NCBI GenBank assembly: GCA_021498095.1 | Contig: JAIZWK010000001.1 | Location: forward strand, 372,001 to 436,000 | Reading direction: 5' to 3' | From: Candidatus Harpocratesius repetitus | GTDB taxonomy: Archaea; Asgardarchaeota; Lokiarchaeia; Sigyniarchaeales; Promethearchaeaceae | DNA length: 64,000 nt | Part shown: positions 31,165 to 40,898 of the stretch, piece by piece | Layout: every line of letters begins with the position of its first letter | Numbering within the stretch: position 1 is the first letter of the stretch | The notes under the pieces: model-generated | Told to the model about the DNA's origin: nothing | Seen by the model: only the letters and a program-made list of their open reading frames with translations | Database searches by the model: none | Program-made: the position numbers and the translations under genes

Positions 31165-32304
31165 CTATATTGTTAATGGATCTTTCGGAATATATGTTAA
31201 TTTCTCCATTCCATCTTTCTTTATCACCAAATCATCTTCTAAGCGAACACCCCACTTACCTTCCCAATACAAACCAGGTTCATTAGTGATAACCATATTC
31301 TCTTGTTGTAAATAAGATTCAGGCATTTTAGCACGCATTCCACCTCCAACATCATGAACTTGGAATCCAAGAGAATGGCCTAAGCTGTGGTAATATAATT
31401 TCTCGTGATCATAACCTTTCTCGGTTAAAGCTTCTCGACATTTAATTGCGGGTAAATTCATTGGAAGACCTGCACGTATAACTTCATAAGATTTTTCTTT
31501 CGAATACAGTAATGCCTGATATGCTTGAACAAAATCTTCACTTGGTTCTCCTCCCACCCAATATGTCCACGTGATATCTGAGCACATTCGATGCGGTTTC
31601 ATTCCTGAATCGATTAGAAGCACACCTTTCTCAATTTTTTTATCTGAACCATTATGATGTGGATCAGCTGCATTTGCATTATTAGCAACAATTGCAGGGA
31701 AAGCAATTCCTCCATATTCGAGGTATTTCACTTCTAATTTACGTTTAATTTCATTTTCAGTCATTCCAATTTTTATCCAATTGGGTAAATCTTCTAAGAT
31801 TTCCAAGTTTATTTTCGCAGTTTCCCTTAAATCTTGGATATCTTCATAAGTTTTTATAGTGCGTAAATCAAAAATAATTGGCGCAGCAGAGACAAAATTT
31901 GTTTTAGGTGATATTTCTTTAAGAGCCCGATATTCTCCTAATGGTATATATTCCGCAAATGATGTACCTTCTCGAGATAAAACATTTTCACCAAAATCTA
32001 ATGCAATTTTCGATCTAGACAATATTGGTTTTAATTTCGTTTTAATATCATCAAAGCTCGTATATGCTTCAACTTGTGCATCAACACCCATGTTATTAAG
32101 CTGCTTCTCAACCATTGCTTTTTCCATAGTGCAAGTGAGAATTCGGTGATTTCCATCTTTACTTACAAATATATAATGACGAATGTGCACTTCAAGATCA
32201 AGCATGAACTCTGAATGAATATCGGAACCTTCCTGACATGGAATTAACCATCCATCAATTTCAAATTTCTCCAATAATTGCTGAGCTCGGTCAAATAAAT
32301 TCAT
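31165..32304 (-). CDS. M24 family metallopeptidase (Xaa-Pro aminopeptidase/prolidase-like)
   Basis: 379 residues. An N-terminal creatinase-like domain (about 1-140) precedes the pita-bread catalytic domain. Metal ligands can be read from LLIDSGMKPHRMCSDITWTYW (two Asp), HSLGHSLGFQVHDVGG (His), VITNEPGLYWEGKWG (Glu) and VRLEDDLVI (Glu). It should release an N-terminal residue before proline, or cleave Xaa-Pro dipeptides, in the cytosol. KRKLEVKYLEYGGIAFPAI is typical of the cap of this clan. The gene could form an operon with the YjbQ gene downstream of it on the same strand, 57 bp apart. Confidence 0.93.
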   Translation of the reverse strand: MNLFDRAQQLLEKFEIDGWLIPCQEGSDIHSEFMLDLEVHIRHYIFVSKDGNHRILTCTMEKAMVEKQLNNMGVDAQVEAYTSFDDIKTKLKPILSRSKIALDFGENVLSREGTSFAEYIPLGEYRALKEISPKTNFVSAAPIIFDLRTIKTYEDIQDLRETAKINLEILEDLPNWIKIGMTENEIKRKLEVKYLEYGGIAFPAIVANNANAADPHHNGSDKKIEKGVLLIDSGMKPHRMCSDITWTYWVGGEPSEDFVQAYQALLYSKEKSYEVIRAGLPMNLPAIKCREALTEKGYDHEKLYYHSLGHSLGFQVHDVGGGMRAKMPESYLQQENMVITNEPGLYWEGKWGVRLEDDLVIKKDGMEKLTYIPKDPLTI

Positions 32305-32422
32305 ATTTCTACTAAGTTCACTTTTTTTTTAAAGAATTGGGTGGGTTATACGTTCTTAAAGAATTATTTTAGTATTTAAAGAGAACATAATCTTTTAATA
32401 AAAAAAATGAAAATACAAAAGT

Positions 32423-34111
32423 ATGGGAAAAAAAAGGAAAATTTTCTTTGGAATTTTAGTTTTTACTTCAATTATCCTTCAAATTATCGCAGTTAACCTA
32501 GTAATCCCTCGATCTAGTTCTCATGATTTAGAATTCGATTATATTTATAAATGGAGATTAAATGGAAAAACAGGAGATTATTATGATTATAAGGAAGAAA
32601 TGGATGTTAAAGGGCATTATATTGTTGATTTTGAAGGTAATATTGGAATAGTAAAGGGAGAAGTTCAATGGATATGGAAATCAATTTATCAAGGTTATAT
32701 CGATAGAGAAGATGAAGGACATACAATCTACAACTTCCAATTTTACTTAAATAATGGTTCCTATATTGGATTTAAAACAGATCAAGACGAATTTCATCCA
32801 AATATGAACGTGTGGTTTTTTATTCCTGATATTTCAAATCAAGATACGCATAAAATACTTTATAATTCTTATGAAAAATCAAATTCGAGAGTTTCAAACA
32901 CAATTTGGATACAGTCCTTAAGCCCTCAGAAAGGAATAAAATATTCACATACAGGAACTTTTCACAGAAATGATGTTTATGGCAATATGGATGCAAAATT
33001 TACTAGTGACTATTACTTTACGAAAGATGGTTATCTTCTTGGAGAAATTTACAAAGAAACAGACTCTGGAATTAGTAATGGATGGGAGAGTACATTTGAA
33101 ATAACCTCAAAGGTATTCGTAATTTCAAGTAATTATCAACGCAGCTTAAATTGGTTCAGTTTTCTTTTAGCCTATTGGATGCCTTTGTTACTTATATTTG
33201 GTTATTTTATTGTGTGGAAGAATTATATCGAATTTCGACCAAAAAATATAATGATACATAGGAAAAAATACATTCTTCAATATGGTATCGATTTTGGATT
33301 AGAAAAGATTAATTTTATGACATTATATGACGATTTACTTCAAACATTTATTTGGCGAACATTTGCACAAAATGGAAAAGTTCTTTCTTTTTCTGAAAAT
33401 GATGAAATTCTTGGAATGGCATTAATTGATACAAAAGATAAAATTGCGACTCTTTTTGGAAAAGGTCAAAAATATATGATACAAAATGCAGATATCAAAT
33501 ACTTTTTTTCAGGAAATTCAAGAATAAGGCGGTATTTTAGAATTGAGAAATATAATATTTTAAAAATTCAAGATCTTCAATCGAAATCATTTGATTATGA
33601 TGCTTTCCTTGTTAAACCTCTTTCTGAAATCTATTTTCCAGCTGTAGTAGATTTAATTACTAATGAAGATTTTGGAAAATTTAATCCAAATCTTCTGAAT
33701 TGGGTACATTATGCAATGTATAATGAAATTGCTTATGTTGCTATTGGAAAAAAATCAGAAAAGTGGATTAAAGATATATTAAATTCACTAGAAGAAAAAA
33801 ATTTCCCTCCTCCTGAAGCTGTAGGAGAAGATGTCATCATGGGAGTGGGTTTTGCGGCACATGGTACAAAAACAGGGTGGTTATATGGATTATATGTTCA
33901 TCCTGCTTTTCGGAATCATGGTATTGGAAGAACTCTAGCTTTAGCTCGATTATCCACAATGAAAGAAATTGGAATTCAAGATGCAATAACAGAAATTGCA
34001 CAATGGAATGGTCCAGCGAAAAAGATTTATGAGAAATTTAATGCACAAGCAATTGGTAAAATATACCTTTATGGAAAAACTAGCACAAATGTCCGAATTA
34101 GAAGGCATTGA
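32423..34111 (+). CDS. Membrane-anchored protein with extracytoplasmic domain and C-terminal GNAT acetyltransferase
   Basis: 562 residues. A first hydrophobic helix (about 7-25) is followed by a beta-rich domain of roughly 200 residues with many Tyr, Trp and Asp (probably outside the cell), a second helix near 240-262 (FSFLLAYWMPLLLIFGYFIV), then a cytosolic part. The C-terminus is a GNAT domain: GLYVHPAFRNHGIGRTLALA is motif A with the acetyl-CoA loop, and AQWNGPAKKIYEKFNAQAIG is motif B. GNAT enzymes acetylate amines; the substrate is unknown. A transmembrane protein joining an outer sensing domain to an inner acetyltransferase would be unusual. Two unknown genes follow on the same strand. 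Confidence 0.78.
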   Translation: MGKKRKIFFGILVFTSIILQIIAVNLVIPRSSSHDLEFDYIYKWRLNGKTGDYYDYKEEMDVKGHYIVDFEGNIGIVKGEVQWIWKSIYQGYIDREDEGHTIYNFQFYLNNGSYIGFKTDQDEFHPNMNVWFFIPDISNQDTHKILYNSYEKSNSRVSNTIWIQSLSPQKGIKYSHTGTFHRNDVYGNMDAKFTSDYYFTKDGYLLGEIYKETDSGISNGWESTFEITSKVFVISSNYQRSLNWFSFLLAYWMPLLLIFGYFIVWKNYIEFRPKNIMIHRKKYILQYGIDFGLEKINFMTLYDDLLQTFIWRTFAQNGKVLSFSENDEILGMALIDTKDKIATLFGKGQKYMIQNADIKYFFSGNSRIRRYFRIEKYNILKIQDLQSKSFDYDAFLVKPLSEIYFPAVVDLITNEDFGKFNPNLLNWVHYAMYNEIAYVAIGKKSEKWIKDILNSLEEKNFPPPEAVGEDVIMGVGFAAHGTKTGWLYGLYVHPAFRNHGIGRTLALARLSTMKEIGIQDAITEIAQWNGPAKKIYEKFNAQAIGKIYLYGKTSTNVRIRRH

Positions 34112-34178
34112 ACATATTGTTTCAAATAAAAATTACCTTATCGAAGAAACTAAAAAAATCAAGGAAGAATTGTAAAAA

Positions 34179-35477
34179 ATGCATAAAATTCGATTAAAAT
34201 CCATGAAAATACCAAAAAAATCTCCAATACAAACACGATTTAATCAATATCAAGATTATTTGATTTCTGTAACGGATTTTCAACTGAATACATACAAAGT
34301 ATCAAAGGAAAATCGGTTTATCAATCCCAATTTTAAAAATCTTAATCATTGGATACAATGCTACATTAGTGAAAGCATGAATCAACTAGTATCATTAACA
34401 CAAAAAGAAAAACATCTCCAATCGCAAATCCAATTACAAAATCAATCACAAATTACTTATACAGTAATAAAGGATGAAAATCGAAATGCAATAATACCAA
34501 CTCATTCCGTTGATATTGAAGGCCGAAGGTATTTTTTATCGATCAAAGGATGTGGTGCCTATGAAGACATGTTCTTTGGGGGATCTTTAAATTTAGGTAG
34601 TTTACAAGCCGCTTGTCGTGATCCAAATTTAGTACCTTATTTGTCAAAGTTAACAAACTATCAAGGAATAATTATGTCTGAGAATTGGATGGGAGAAAGT
34701 CCTTATGGTGCACAGGGAGAACAAAACGGGTTTGATGAACTTGAGATCTCTAAATTAGCAAAACCTGTAAGTATTCTTGGTGCTTATATTTGCCCATTGA
34801 TTGGACTTATCCGGATACCTAAAGAAATTGAAGTTATTGCGCGAAAATTTTTCTGGTATCGCACATATTCAAAACCATTTTATCAATCAATCAGATTAGT
34901 TCCTTCACGTATTCGCTTATATTTCGAATCAACAGAAGTACTTAAGCATCCAGATGATATCTTTACATTACTTGGGTTAAATTCAAGTGAAGACATAAGA
35001 GATTTTGAATTGAACTTTATTCGGAGCGGAATATCCCTTCTTTCTTTATTCACACGTTCAGCAATCATCGAAAATGAATCATCCAAGATTCGAGGCTTAG
35101 TGTATCAAGATGTATGGTTGGATAAAGATGCAATTTTAGGTTTGGATGGAGTTATTCATTTTGCTGATTTAGAAGGATTAATTTTCCAATCTGTGTCTCG
35201 TGATAATTATCCTCAATTACAACGAAAAGAGTGGCAAAAATTAGCGTTTGAATTTCTTTATGGTTTAAATAATTTAGATAGAGCGCGCAGAGGTTTTGAA
35301 AAATTAAGCTTAGATTTCTCACTACAAAGGCAAGAGTTGGCAATACTGATTCAAGAAGCATTGGAATCAGATCAAATAGCCTCTACTTCAATTTATAATA
35401 ATACACTTTACATAAAAATTAACCGGGAATTATTTCCATCAATAGAAATACCTTTTTTGGAAAATATTTATTTATAA
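34179..35477 (+). CDS. Hypothetical protein, second gene of a three-gene group
   Basis: 432 residues, ATG with AAGGAAG upstream. No membrane helix. N-terminal third basic, with a Gln-rich stretch (KHLQSQIQLQNQSQ). The middle has YFLSIKGCGAYEDMFFGGS and QGIIMSENWMGESPYGAQGE, which look conserved and glycine-rich. Near 320-340, DAILGLDGVIHFADLEGLIF superficially resembles the catalytic/Mg loops of kinase-like folds, but I see no reliable ATP-site lysine motif and do not claim it. It lies 67 bp after the membrane GNAT gene and 34 bp before the RG-rich gene, so the three are probably one transcript. Confidence 0.65.
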   Translation: MHKIRLKSMKIPKKSPIQTRFNQYQDYLISVTDFQLNTYKVSKENRFINPNFKNLNHWIQCYISESMNQLVSLTQKEKHLQSQIQLQNQSQITYTVIKDENRNAIIPTHSVDIEGRRYFLSIKGCGAYEDMFFGGSLNLGSLQAACRDPNLVPYLSKLTNYQGIIMSENWMGESPYGAQGEQNGFDELEISKLAKPVSILGAYICPLIGLIRIPKEIEVIARKFFWYRTYSKPFYQSIRLVPSRIRLYFESTEVLKHPDDIFTLLGLNSSEDIRDFELNFIRSGISLLSLFTRSAIIENESSKIRGLVYQDVWLDKDAILGLDGVIHFADLEGLIFQSVSRDNYPQLQRKEWQKLAFEFLYGLNNLDRARRGFEKLSLDFSLQRQELAILIQEALESDQIASTSIYNNTLYIKINRELFPSIEIPFLENIYL

Positions 35478-35511
35478 CAAAAATAAAAACGAAAGAGAAA
35501 ATAACAGGAGA

Positions 35512-37284
35512 ATGAAAAAAATGATAGAATATCTTTCATCTCAGCGAGGACTTGAAATCCTCGAAGCTTTGAAGTCGCATGAATTAATAGAAATAAACCA
35601 AGATGAGTTGTCAAGCCTACAAGAAATGGGAATGATTCATTCTAAATCATTTGTAGATTCTGCTAGCGTCATTGAAGCAAATATAGAATTAGTAAAAAGG
35701 CAGTATTCCGAAATAATTCAATCACATACAGAATTAAAGCATGATTTCATTCGAATAGCTAGTAGGATTGATAATGTAACCTATATTCAAGAATTTTTAT
35801 CTTATTTCAGATTAGGTAAAAAATCAGAATTATTACGTGAATTATTCTTTATCAAACAACAAATTGAAATTAAGGAAGAACAACTAGTCAAAATAAAGGA
35901 ACATTTGTTAAACTTAATTTCTGAACGCGATGGATATAATTCCTCCTTAATTTATCAAAATAATGGATATCATATTACTCCCAAAGGTATTATACTAATC
36001 CGAGAAATTAAGCAGAGACCTCGACTAAAAAATTATAGTTTTCATCAATTTAAAGAATATTTAGAGAAAATTGATACAAATTTTCAAAATCAAATCAGTG
36101 AAGTTCAAAAACATATCGCAAATCGGAAATTCACACCAGTTTTTCTCCCACATCTTGCGAATCTGCATCAATTACACTTAATTCATAAATTTGATAGATA
36201 TTCAATCAATTACAATCCATATATCGATAAAATATTACCTGAAGAAAAAATGATTGAAGCAATGGTTCAAGAAAGTTATACTGAATCATTTTCTTTTAAT
36301 CCTAATATATTTTCAAAAAAACTATCTTATTCAATAAAGAAAATAATTTTTGGATCAAAAAAGCCACCAAAAGAATTAGATAAAGCAGTAAATCTAATTT
36401 CTTCAATTTTAATTAGATGGGCATATTTTAATTCAAAAGATGGAAGTATTCAAATATCACAAATATCCGATCATCCATTTATAGTTAAGTTCCTTGATAA
36501 TTTGAGATTAATTAAAAAAGCAGTTAATCGGATTAAATATGATGATGATATAAATTCTCCTTATTATGAACTTAATTTTGGAAAATATTCATCACCCTAC
36601 AAAAGAATGGCTTTTATTTTACTTGCTTTAGCTAAAAATCCATTAAAGTTTAATTATTTTCTTCCTCGAGTTAATCATGGAGTTCAAGGAGCAAAGTTTT
36701 TTGCAGCAGCACTAACACTATTACCATGGTCTGAAGAAGAAACTTGGTTACTTCTAAAAAGAGCAGAAACACATATTTTAATGGCACAAAGCATACAGTT
36801 TATACCAGAACTCTTGGAATATAGTATCATTCTAAATTTTAATCCTGATCTGTTATTATCACTTGAAGGGTTAAAAGAAAATGAAGATGAATACTGGAAA
36901 TGTGTTATAATTCCCATTATTGCTACTATTGATGTTTTCTCTTTAAGTGAAGAAATATCTGATTATGTACGCAGAAGACCATTATCGTATATTACTAATC
37001 CACGACCATATTACTATTATTACGGCTACTATCCCCGTCGATTTTGGTTCTATTCAAGTTTTTATAGACGACGCCATCATTATTATCGAAGATATCATCG
37101 ACAATATCCAAACATCCATACACAACCAACTCACCGCACTTCTATTAGTCGAAGTCCTTATTCACATCGGTTGTATGGTGGAACAAGAGGAGGCCGCCGA
37201 CCTGGTTCATTTGGTGGTGGATCCAGGGGTGTATCAAGAAGGGGTTCGCGTTATTCTTCTCTACACCATCATTCCATTGGATAA
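35512..37284 (+). CDS. Helical protein with a Tyr/Arg/His-rich and RG-rich C-terminal tail
   Basis: 590 residues. AGGAG lies directly before the ATG at 35512 and eleven bases before a second ATG at 35521, which is better spaced. The first 480 residues are mostly helical with coiled-coil stretches (around 55-150) and a winged-helix-like start (SQRGLEILEALKSHELIEI). From about 490 the sequence becomes low in complexity: RPYYYYYGYYPRRFWFYSS, then RRRHHYYRRYHRQYP, then GGTRGGRRPGSFGGGSRG. RG/RGG and Tyr-rich tails in known proteins bind RNA or drive phase separation. I do not recognise the family; related TPM-type membrane proteins end in Gly-rich tails but lack these residues. Confidence 0.65.
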   Translation: MKKMIEYLSSQRGLEILEALKSHELIEINQDELSSLQEMGMIHSKSFVDSASVIEANIELVKRQYSEIIQSHTELKHDFIRIASRIDNVTYIQEFLSYFRLGKKSELLRELFFIKQQIEIKEEQLVKIKEHLLNLISERDGYNSSLIYQNNGYHITPKGIILIREIKQRPRLKNYSFHQFKEYLEKIDTNFQNQISEVQKHIANRKFTPVFLPHLANLHQLHLIHKFDRYSINYNPYIDKILPEEKMIEAMVQESYTESFSFNPNIFSKKLSYSIKKIIFGSKKPPKELDKAVNLISSILIRWAYFNSKDGSIQISQISDHPFIVKFLDNLRLIKKAVNRIKYDDDINSPYYELNFGKYSSPYKRMAFILLALAKNPLKFNYFLPRVNHGVQGAKFFAAALTLLPWSEEETWLLLKRAETHILMAQSIQFIPELLEYSIILNFNPDLLLSLEGLKENEDEYWKCVIIPIIATIDVFSLSEEISDYVRRRPLSYITNPRPYYYYYGYYPRRFWFYSSFYRRRHHYYRRYHRQYPNIHTQPTHRTSISRSPYSHRLYGGTRGGRRPGSFGGGSRGVSRRGSRYSSLHHHSIG

Positions 37285-37340
37285 AGTGCTAAAATCATTC
37301 TAAAGAGGATAATTTTTTTTATTTGCTTATTTTTCTGAAT

Positions 37341-38540
37341 TTAAGCTTTCTTTCGCATTTCGGTAACATATTTTTCTAATAATCGCAAGAGTTCATCAAT
37401 ATGCTCTTGGGTTGTCCATCTGCCAAGACTGAAACGCAATGAGGCAGCAGCTTCATCTGAATTTAATCCAATACCCAATAACACCCGAGAAGGTTTAGTT
37501 TCTCCAGCATGACATGCTGCCCCAACAGAACAAGCAATTCCTGCTGCATCCAATTTAATCATTAAATCATAAGCATAAATATTTTGAAAGCAAATATTCA
37601 CATTATGGGGTAACCTATTTGTTCTTGAACCATTTAACTTAGTTTCAGGTATTTCTTGCAATATGTGGTCAATTAAATAGTCTCTTAATTTAACCAAGCG
37701 AGAATATTCGAGATCAAAATCTTTTTCTGCTAATTCAACAGCCTTAGCCATTCCAACCAATCCAGGAACGTTTTCTGTGGCTGGACGCATATTAAATTCT
37801 TGAGATCCCCCATACATTAATGGCCGGAGATATTTAGCAGCAGAAGAAGCATTTTTTTCCATATCATCATCGTTCTTTACATACAGAAATCCAATTCCTT
37901 TCGGACCATAAAATTTATGAGCACTTACAGAAAGTAAATCAATATTTTCACGTTGTACATCAATTTTTACCTTTGCAAATGCTTGAACTGCATCAGTATG
38001 AAGCATAATCCCAGCCTTTTTGGCAACTTGACCAATTTCTTTAATTGGATTAATTGTTCCAATTTCGTTATTAGCATACATGATTGATATTAAAGCTGTA
38101 TCTTCACGAATGGCTTCTTGAACTTGTTTAGCCGAAACAGCTCCTTCTTTGTTCACAGATAAATATGTTACCTTAAATCCTTGATTTTCTAAGAATTTTG
38201 CTGTTTCAAAAACTGCAGGATGTTCTATTGATGTAATTATTAAATGAGGGATTGAATTCGGATGTTCTTCCTTATATTTATAAAGTCGACCTTGAAGTGC
38301 TAAATTATCCGCTTCAGATCCTCCACTAGTAAAAATAATGTTTTCGGGTTTACCTCTTAAGAATTCAGCACAAGTTTTTCGAGCCCAATGCACTCCTTCA
38401 AACGCTTTAAGCCCAAAAGTATGAGCAGAACCAGCATTTCCAAATTTTTGAAGATAAAATTCATCCATTATTTTTACTACTTCTGGATGAACAGGAGTAG
38501 TTGCATTATAATCAAAATAGATACGATTCTTAGCATTCAT
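37341..38540 (-). CDS. iscS: Cysteine desulfurase (NifS/IscS family)
   Basis: 399 residues. IYFDYNATTPVHPEVV opens the protein as in IscS/NifS. The pyridoxal-phosphate lysine is in LLSVSAHKFYGPKGIGFLYV, HTDAVQAFAKVKIDV contributes the cofactor Asp/Gln, and the catalytic cysteine is in GIACSVGAACHAGETKPSRV. The enzyme takes sulfur from cysteine as a persulfide for Fe-S clusters and tRNA thiolation. The short catalytic-loop sequence CHAGETKPS is of NifS type. No IscU scaffold is next to it. The Ncs6, MoeB-like E1 and MoaD-like genes elsewhere in the window are plausible sulfur acceptors. UvrC lies upstream on the same strand, 76 bp away. Confidence 0.95.
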   Translation of the reverse strand: MNAKNRIYFDYNATTPVHPEVVKIMDEFYLQKFGNAGSAHTFGLKAFEGVHWARKTCAEFLRGKPENIIFTSGGSEADNLALQGRLYKYKEEHPNSIPHLIITSIEHPAVFETAKFLENQGFKVTYLSVNKEGAVSAKQVQEAIREDTALISIMYANNEIGTINPIKEIGQVAKKAGIMLHTDAVQAFAKVKIDVQRENIDLLSVSAHKFYGPKGIGFLYVKNDDDMEKNASSAAKYLRPLMYGGSQEFNMRPATENVPGLVGMAKAVELAEKDFDLEYSRLVKLRDYLIDHILQEIPETKLNGSRTNRLPHNVNICFQNIYAYDLMIKLDAAGIACSVGAACHAGETKPSRVLLGIGLNSDEAAASLRFSLGRWTTQEHIDELLRLLEKYVTEMRKKA

Positions 38541-38616
38541 GGTAATTAATTAAGAGTTGGTTAGTATTCAATGCTACGCTTTTTAATTGAAAGAGTGAGA
38601 GCAGAAAATAAGAAAA

Positions 38617-40791
38617 TTAATTTATAATGGATTTTCGCTTGTGTAGAAGGATTTTCTTTTTTGTAACTTTCTTTTTTGATAATTTCTTTTTTTCTAGTGT
38701 TATTTCTTCATTAATTTTCTTTGATTTTTCATTTTCCCTACTCTTCTTATTTTTCTTTTCAGTATCAAGATCTTTAAAGTAATTTGATATTTCCAATCCA
38801 ATTTTTTTACCAACCACTGATGATAATTCTTCAAGAGAAGCTTTTCGAATTTCTCGAACACTTCCAAAAAAAGTAAGAAGTTTTCTCTTACGAGCGGGAC
38901 CTATGCCTGGAATATTATCCAATTCTGATTTTGATTGTCGCTTTTGTCTCAATTTTTGATGGTATTTATTCGCAAATCGATGAGACTCATCACGTAAATG
39001 CTGAATAATATGAAGTGCAGGTGATTCTTTTGGAAGGGTAATAATGCGGTTTGATTCTGGAAGAATGATTTTTGGTGGATTAAACTTCTCACTTCGGCCT
39101 TCAGGTTTAACTAAACCAATATGAGGAATATGTTCGATTTGAAGGTTCTCAAACAATTGATGAGCCATATTTAATTGACCTTTTCCACCATCAACAACAA
39201 CTAAATCAGGAAAATCATCTTCTTTTAGTGCTCTTCTATATCTTCTTCCCATTACTTCTCGCATTGCGGCAATATCATCAGGTTTTTTAACAGATCTAAC
39301 CCGATAATGCCGATAATGAGATTTACTAGGTTTTCCTTCAATAAAACAAACCATAGAACCTGTATAATCGGTACCCTGGATATGAGCCATGTCGAAACCT
39401 TCAATAATCATTGGGGGATCTTCAAGATTGAGTAATTTTTGTAACTCAATTAATCCTTGCTGAATTCTTTTTTGATCTTCTTGTTTTTGTTGTTGAGATG
39501 CTAAATATTCATCATAATCATCTTTTTGACGTATTAATAATTCAATATTTTTTGATGCTATTCGAAAAAGACCAGCAGTTTTATCTTCTTCTAGTGGTTG
39601 TCGAAATAGAACTGATTTATTCTGCTTTTTAGCGTGCTGTTGAATACTTGAAATAATAACAGATGGAATAGAATCCTTAAGAATTATTTCATCTGGAAAG
39701 GGAATGTCGTTTCGTAAATAATGTTGTTGGATAAATTCAGTCAAATATCTTTCTTTAGAAGTTAATTTATTTTCAATACTTACAATATATGGTGTTTTAC
39801 TTAGCAATTTTCCTTGGCGAACATGAATTATAATCATTCCTGCTCGGTTTTTGGAGATATTACCTGCAACGATATCTAAGTCTTTCAATTGAATGGGAGA
39901 ATTAGATAAATCATGAGTACTTGGAGTAGATGCTATTTCATTTATTGAATTTTTTCTTGAATCATTTTTACCAGAAAATGAACCATCTTTATTTAAATTA
40001 TATGTGAATATAGATTGATTTACAGTAAACATTTCTAAAGCTTGAAGTTGATCTCTAAGTACTGCTGCTTCTTCATATCGAAGATCTTGAGAAGCGGCTT
40101 TCATTCGGTCTTGAAGAATATTTGCCACAAAATCAACATCACCATTCAGCAGTTTTTCTACATTACTAATATTCTCTGCATATGATTCTTCTGAAATATT
40201 TCCCACACATGGTGCAGGACACAATTTTAATTGATAATTTACACACGGGCGAGATTTGGTGCCTGGTTTAATGCTGCGTTTGCATGTGCAATATGGAAAA
40301 ATTTTCCTAATATACCGTAAAAAGCGCTTTAAGTCCCCACTATCAACAAAAGGTCCAACATATTTATGGTTCAACCCATATCGAACAGGATTTCTTATTA
40401 TTTTAATACGTGGAAAGGGTTCATTTGTAATTTGGACCCAAGGAAATGATTTATCATCCTTTAAGCTAACATTAAATTCAGGTTGATGTTTTTTAATTAA
40501 TTCGTTTTCAAGTAAAATCGCTTCCATTTCGTTTTCTACAACAAAAACATCGATATCTGTGATTTTACTTACCAGTCTATGAATCTTTTGTGCATAAAAT
40601 CGATCTTCAGAGGGATTTCGGGGTTTCCAATATGAATTGACTCGTTTCTTTAATGACTTAGCCTTTCCGATATATAAAATGTGTCCTTGAAGATCTTTGA
40701 ATAAATAACATCCCGCTTTATCTGGAAGATTCTTACGTTTAAATTCTAAGGGAGAGAGTGTATTTAAAGAAGAAGAAGCGGGTGCATCCAT
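38617..40791 (-). CDS. uvrC: Excinuclease ABC subunit C
   Basis: 724 residues. The N-terminal GIY-YIG nuclease is LPDKAGCYLFKDLQGHILYI then GKAKSLKKRVNSYW. The Cys-rich site is FPYCTCKRSIKPG with CVNYQLKLCPAPC. A UVR motif follows near 205-240. The C-terminal RNase H-like nuclease includes EGFDMAHIQGTDYTGSMVCF and PDLVVVDGGKGQLNMA, and a helix-hairpin-helix (NIPGIGPARKRKLLTFFG) comes at about 640-680. A Lys-rich tail of about 40 residues (KKLSKKKVTKKKILLHKRK) extends beyond the usual end. UvrC cuts DNA on both sides of a lesion with UvrA and UvrB, neither of which is in this window. In archaea this bacterial-type repair system is thought to have been acquired by transfer. Confidence 0.96.
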   Translation of the reverse strand: MDAPASSSLNTLSPLEFKRKNLPDKAGCYLFKDLQGHILYIGKAKSLKKRVNSYWKPRNPSEDRFYAQKIHRLVSKITDIDVFVVENEMEAILLENELIKKHQPEFNVSLKDDKSFPWVQITNEPFPRIKIIRNPVRYGLNHKYVGPFVDSGDLKRFLRYIRKIFPYCTCKRSIKPGTKSRPCVNYQLKLCPAPCVGNISEESYAENISNVEKLLNGDVDFVANILQDRMKAASQDLRYEEAAVLRDQLQALEMFTVNQSIFTYNLNKDGSFSGKNDSRKNSINEIASTPSTHDLSNSPIQLKDLDIVAGNISKNRAGMIIIHVRQGKLLSKTPYIVSIENKLTSKERYLTEFIQQHYLRNDIPFPDEIILKDSIPSVIISSIQQHAKKQNKSVLFRQPLEEDKTAGLFRIASKNIELLIRQKDDYDEYLASQQQKQEDQKRIQQGLIELQKLLNLEDPPMIIEGFDMAHIQGTDYTGSMVCFIEGKPSKSHYRHYRVRSVKKPDDIAAMREVMGRRYRRALKEDDFPDLVVVDGGKGQLNMAHQLFENLQIEHIPHIGLVKPEGRSEKFNPPKIILPESNRIITLPKESPALHIIQHLRDESHRFANKYHQKLRQKRQSKSELDNIPGIGPARKRKLLTFFGSVREIRKASLEELSSVVGKKIGLEISNYFKDLDTEKKNKKSRENEKSKKINEEITLEKKKLSKKKVTKKKILLHKRKSIIN

Positions 40792-40898
40792 AATTTTTTT
40801 TCCTCAATTCAATATTTCATAAATGAAAGATATAAAAAGAGATATATTTACTAAAAAAAAAAAGGAAATTTCATTTTTCATATTGATTTTTCTGGTTC

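Noticed and set aside
34179..35477. Kinase-like catalytic loop in the unknown protein
   Set aside because: Only one short stretch resembles a kinase fold; the nucleotide-binding motifs could not be found.
36947..37303. 118-residue frame overlapping the end of the RG/Tyr-rich gene
   Set aside because: It is the same DNA in another frame; its Ile/Asp/His pattern mirrors the Tyr/Arg/His low-complexity tail of the main gene.
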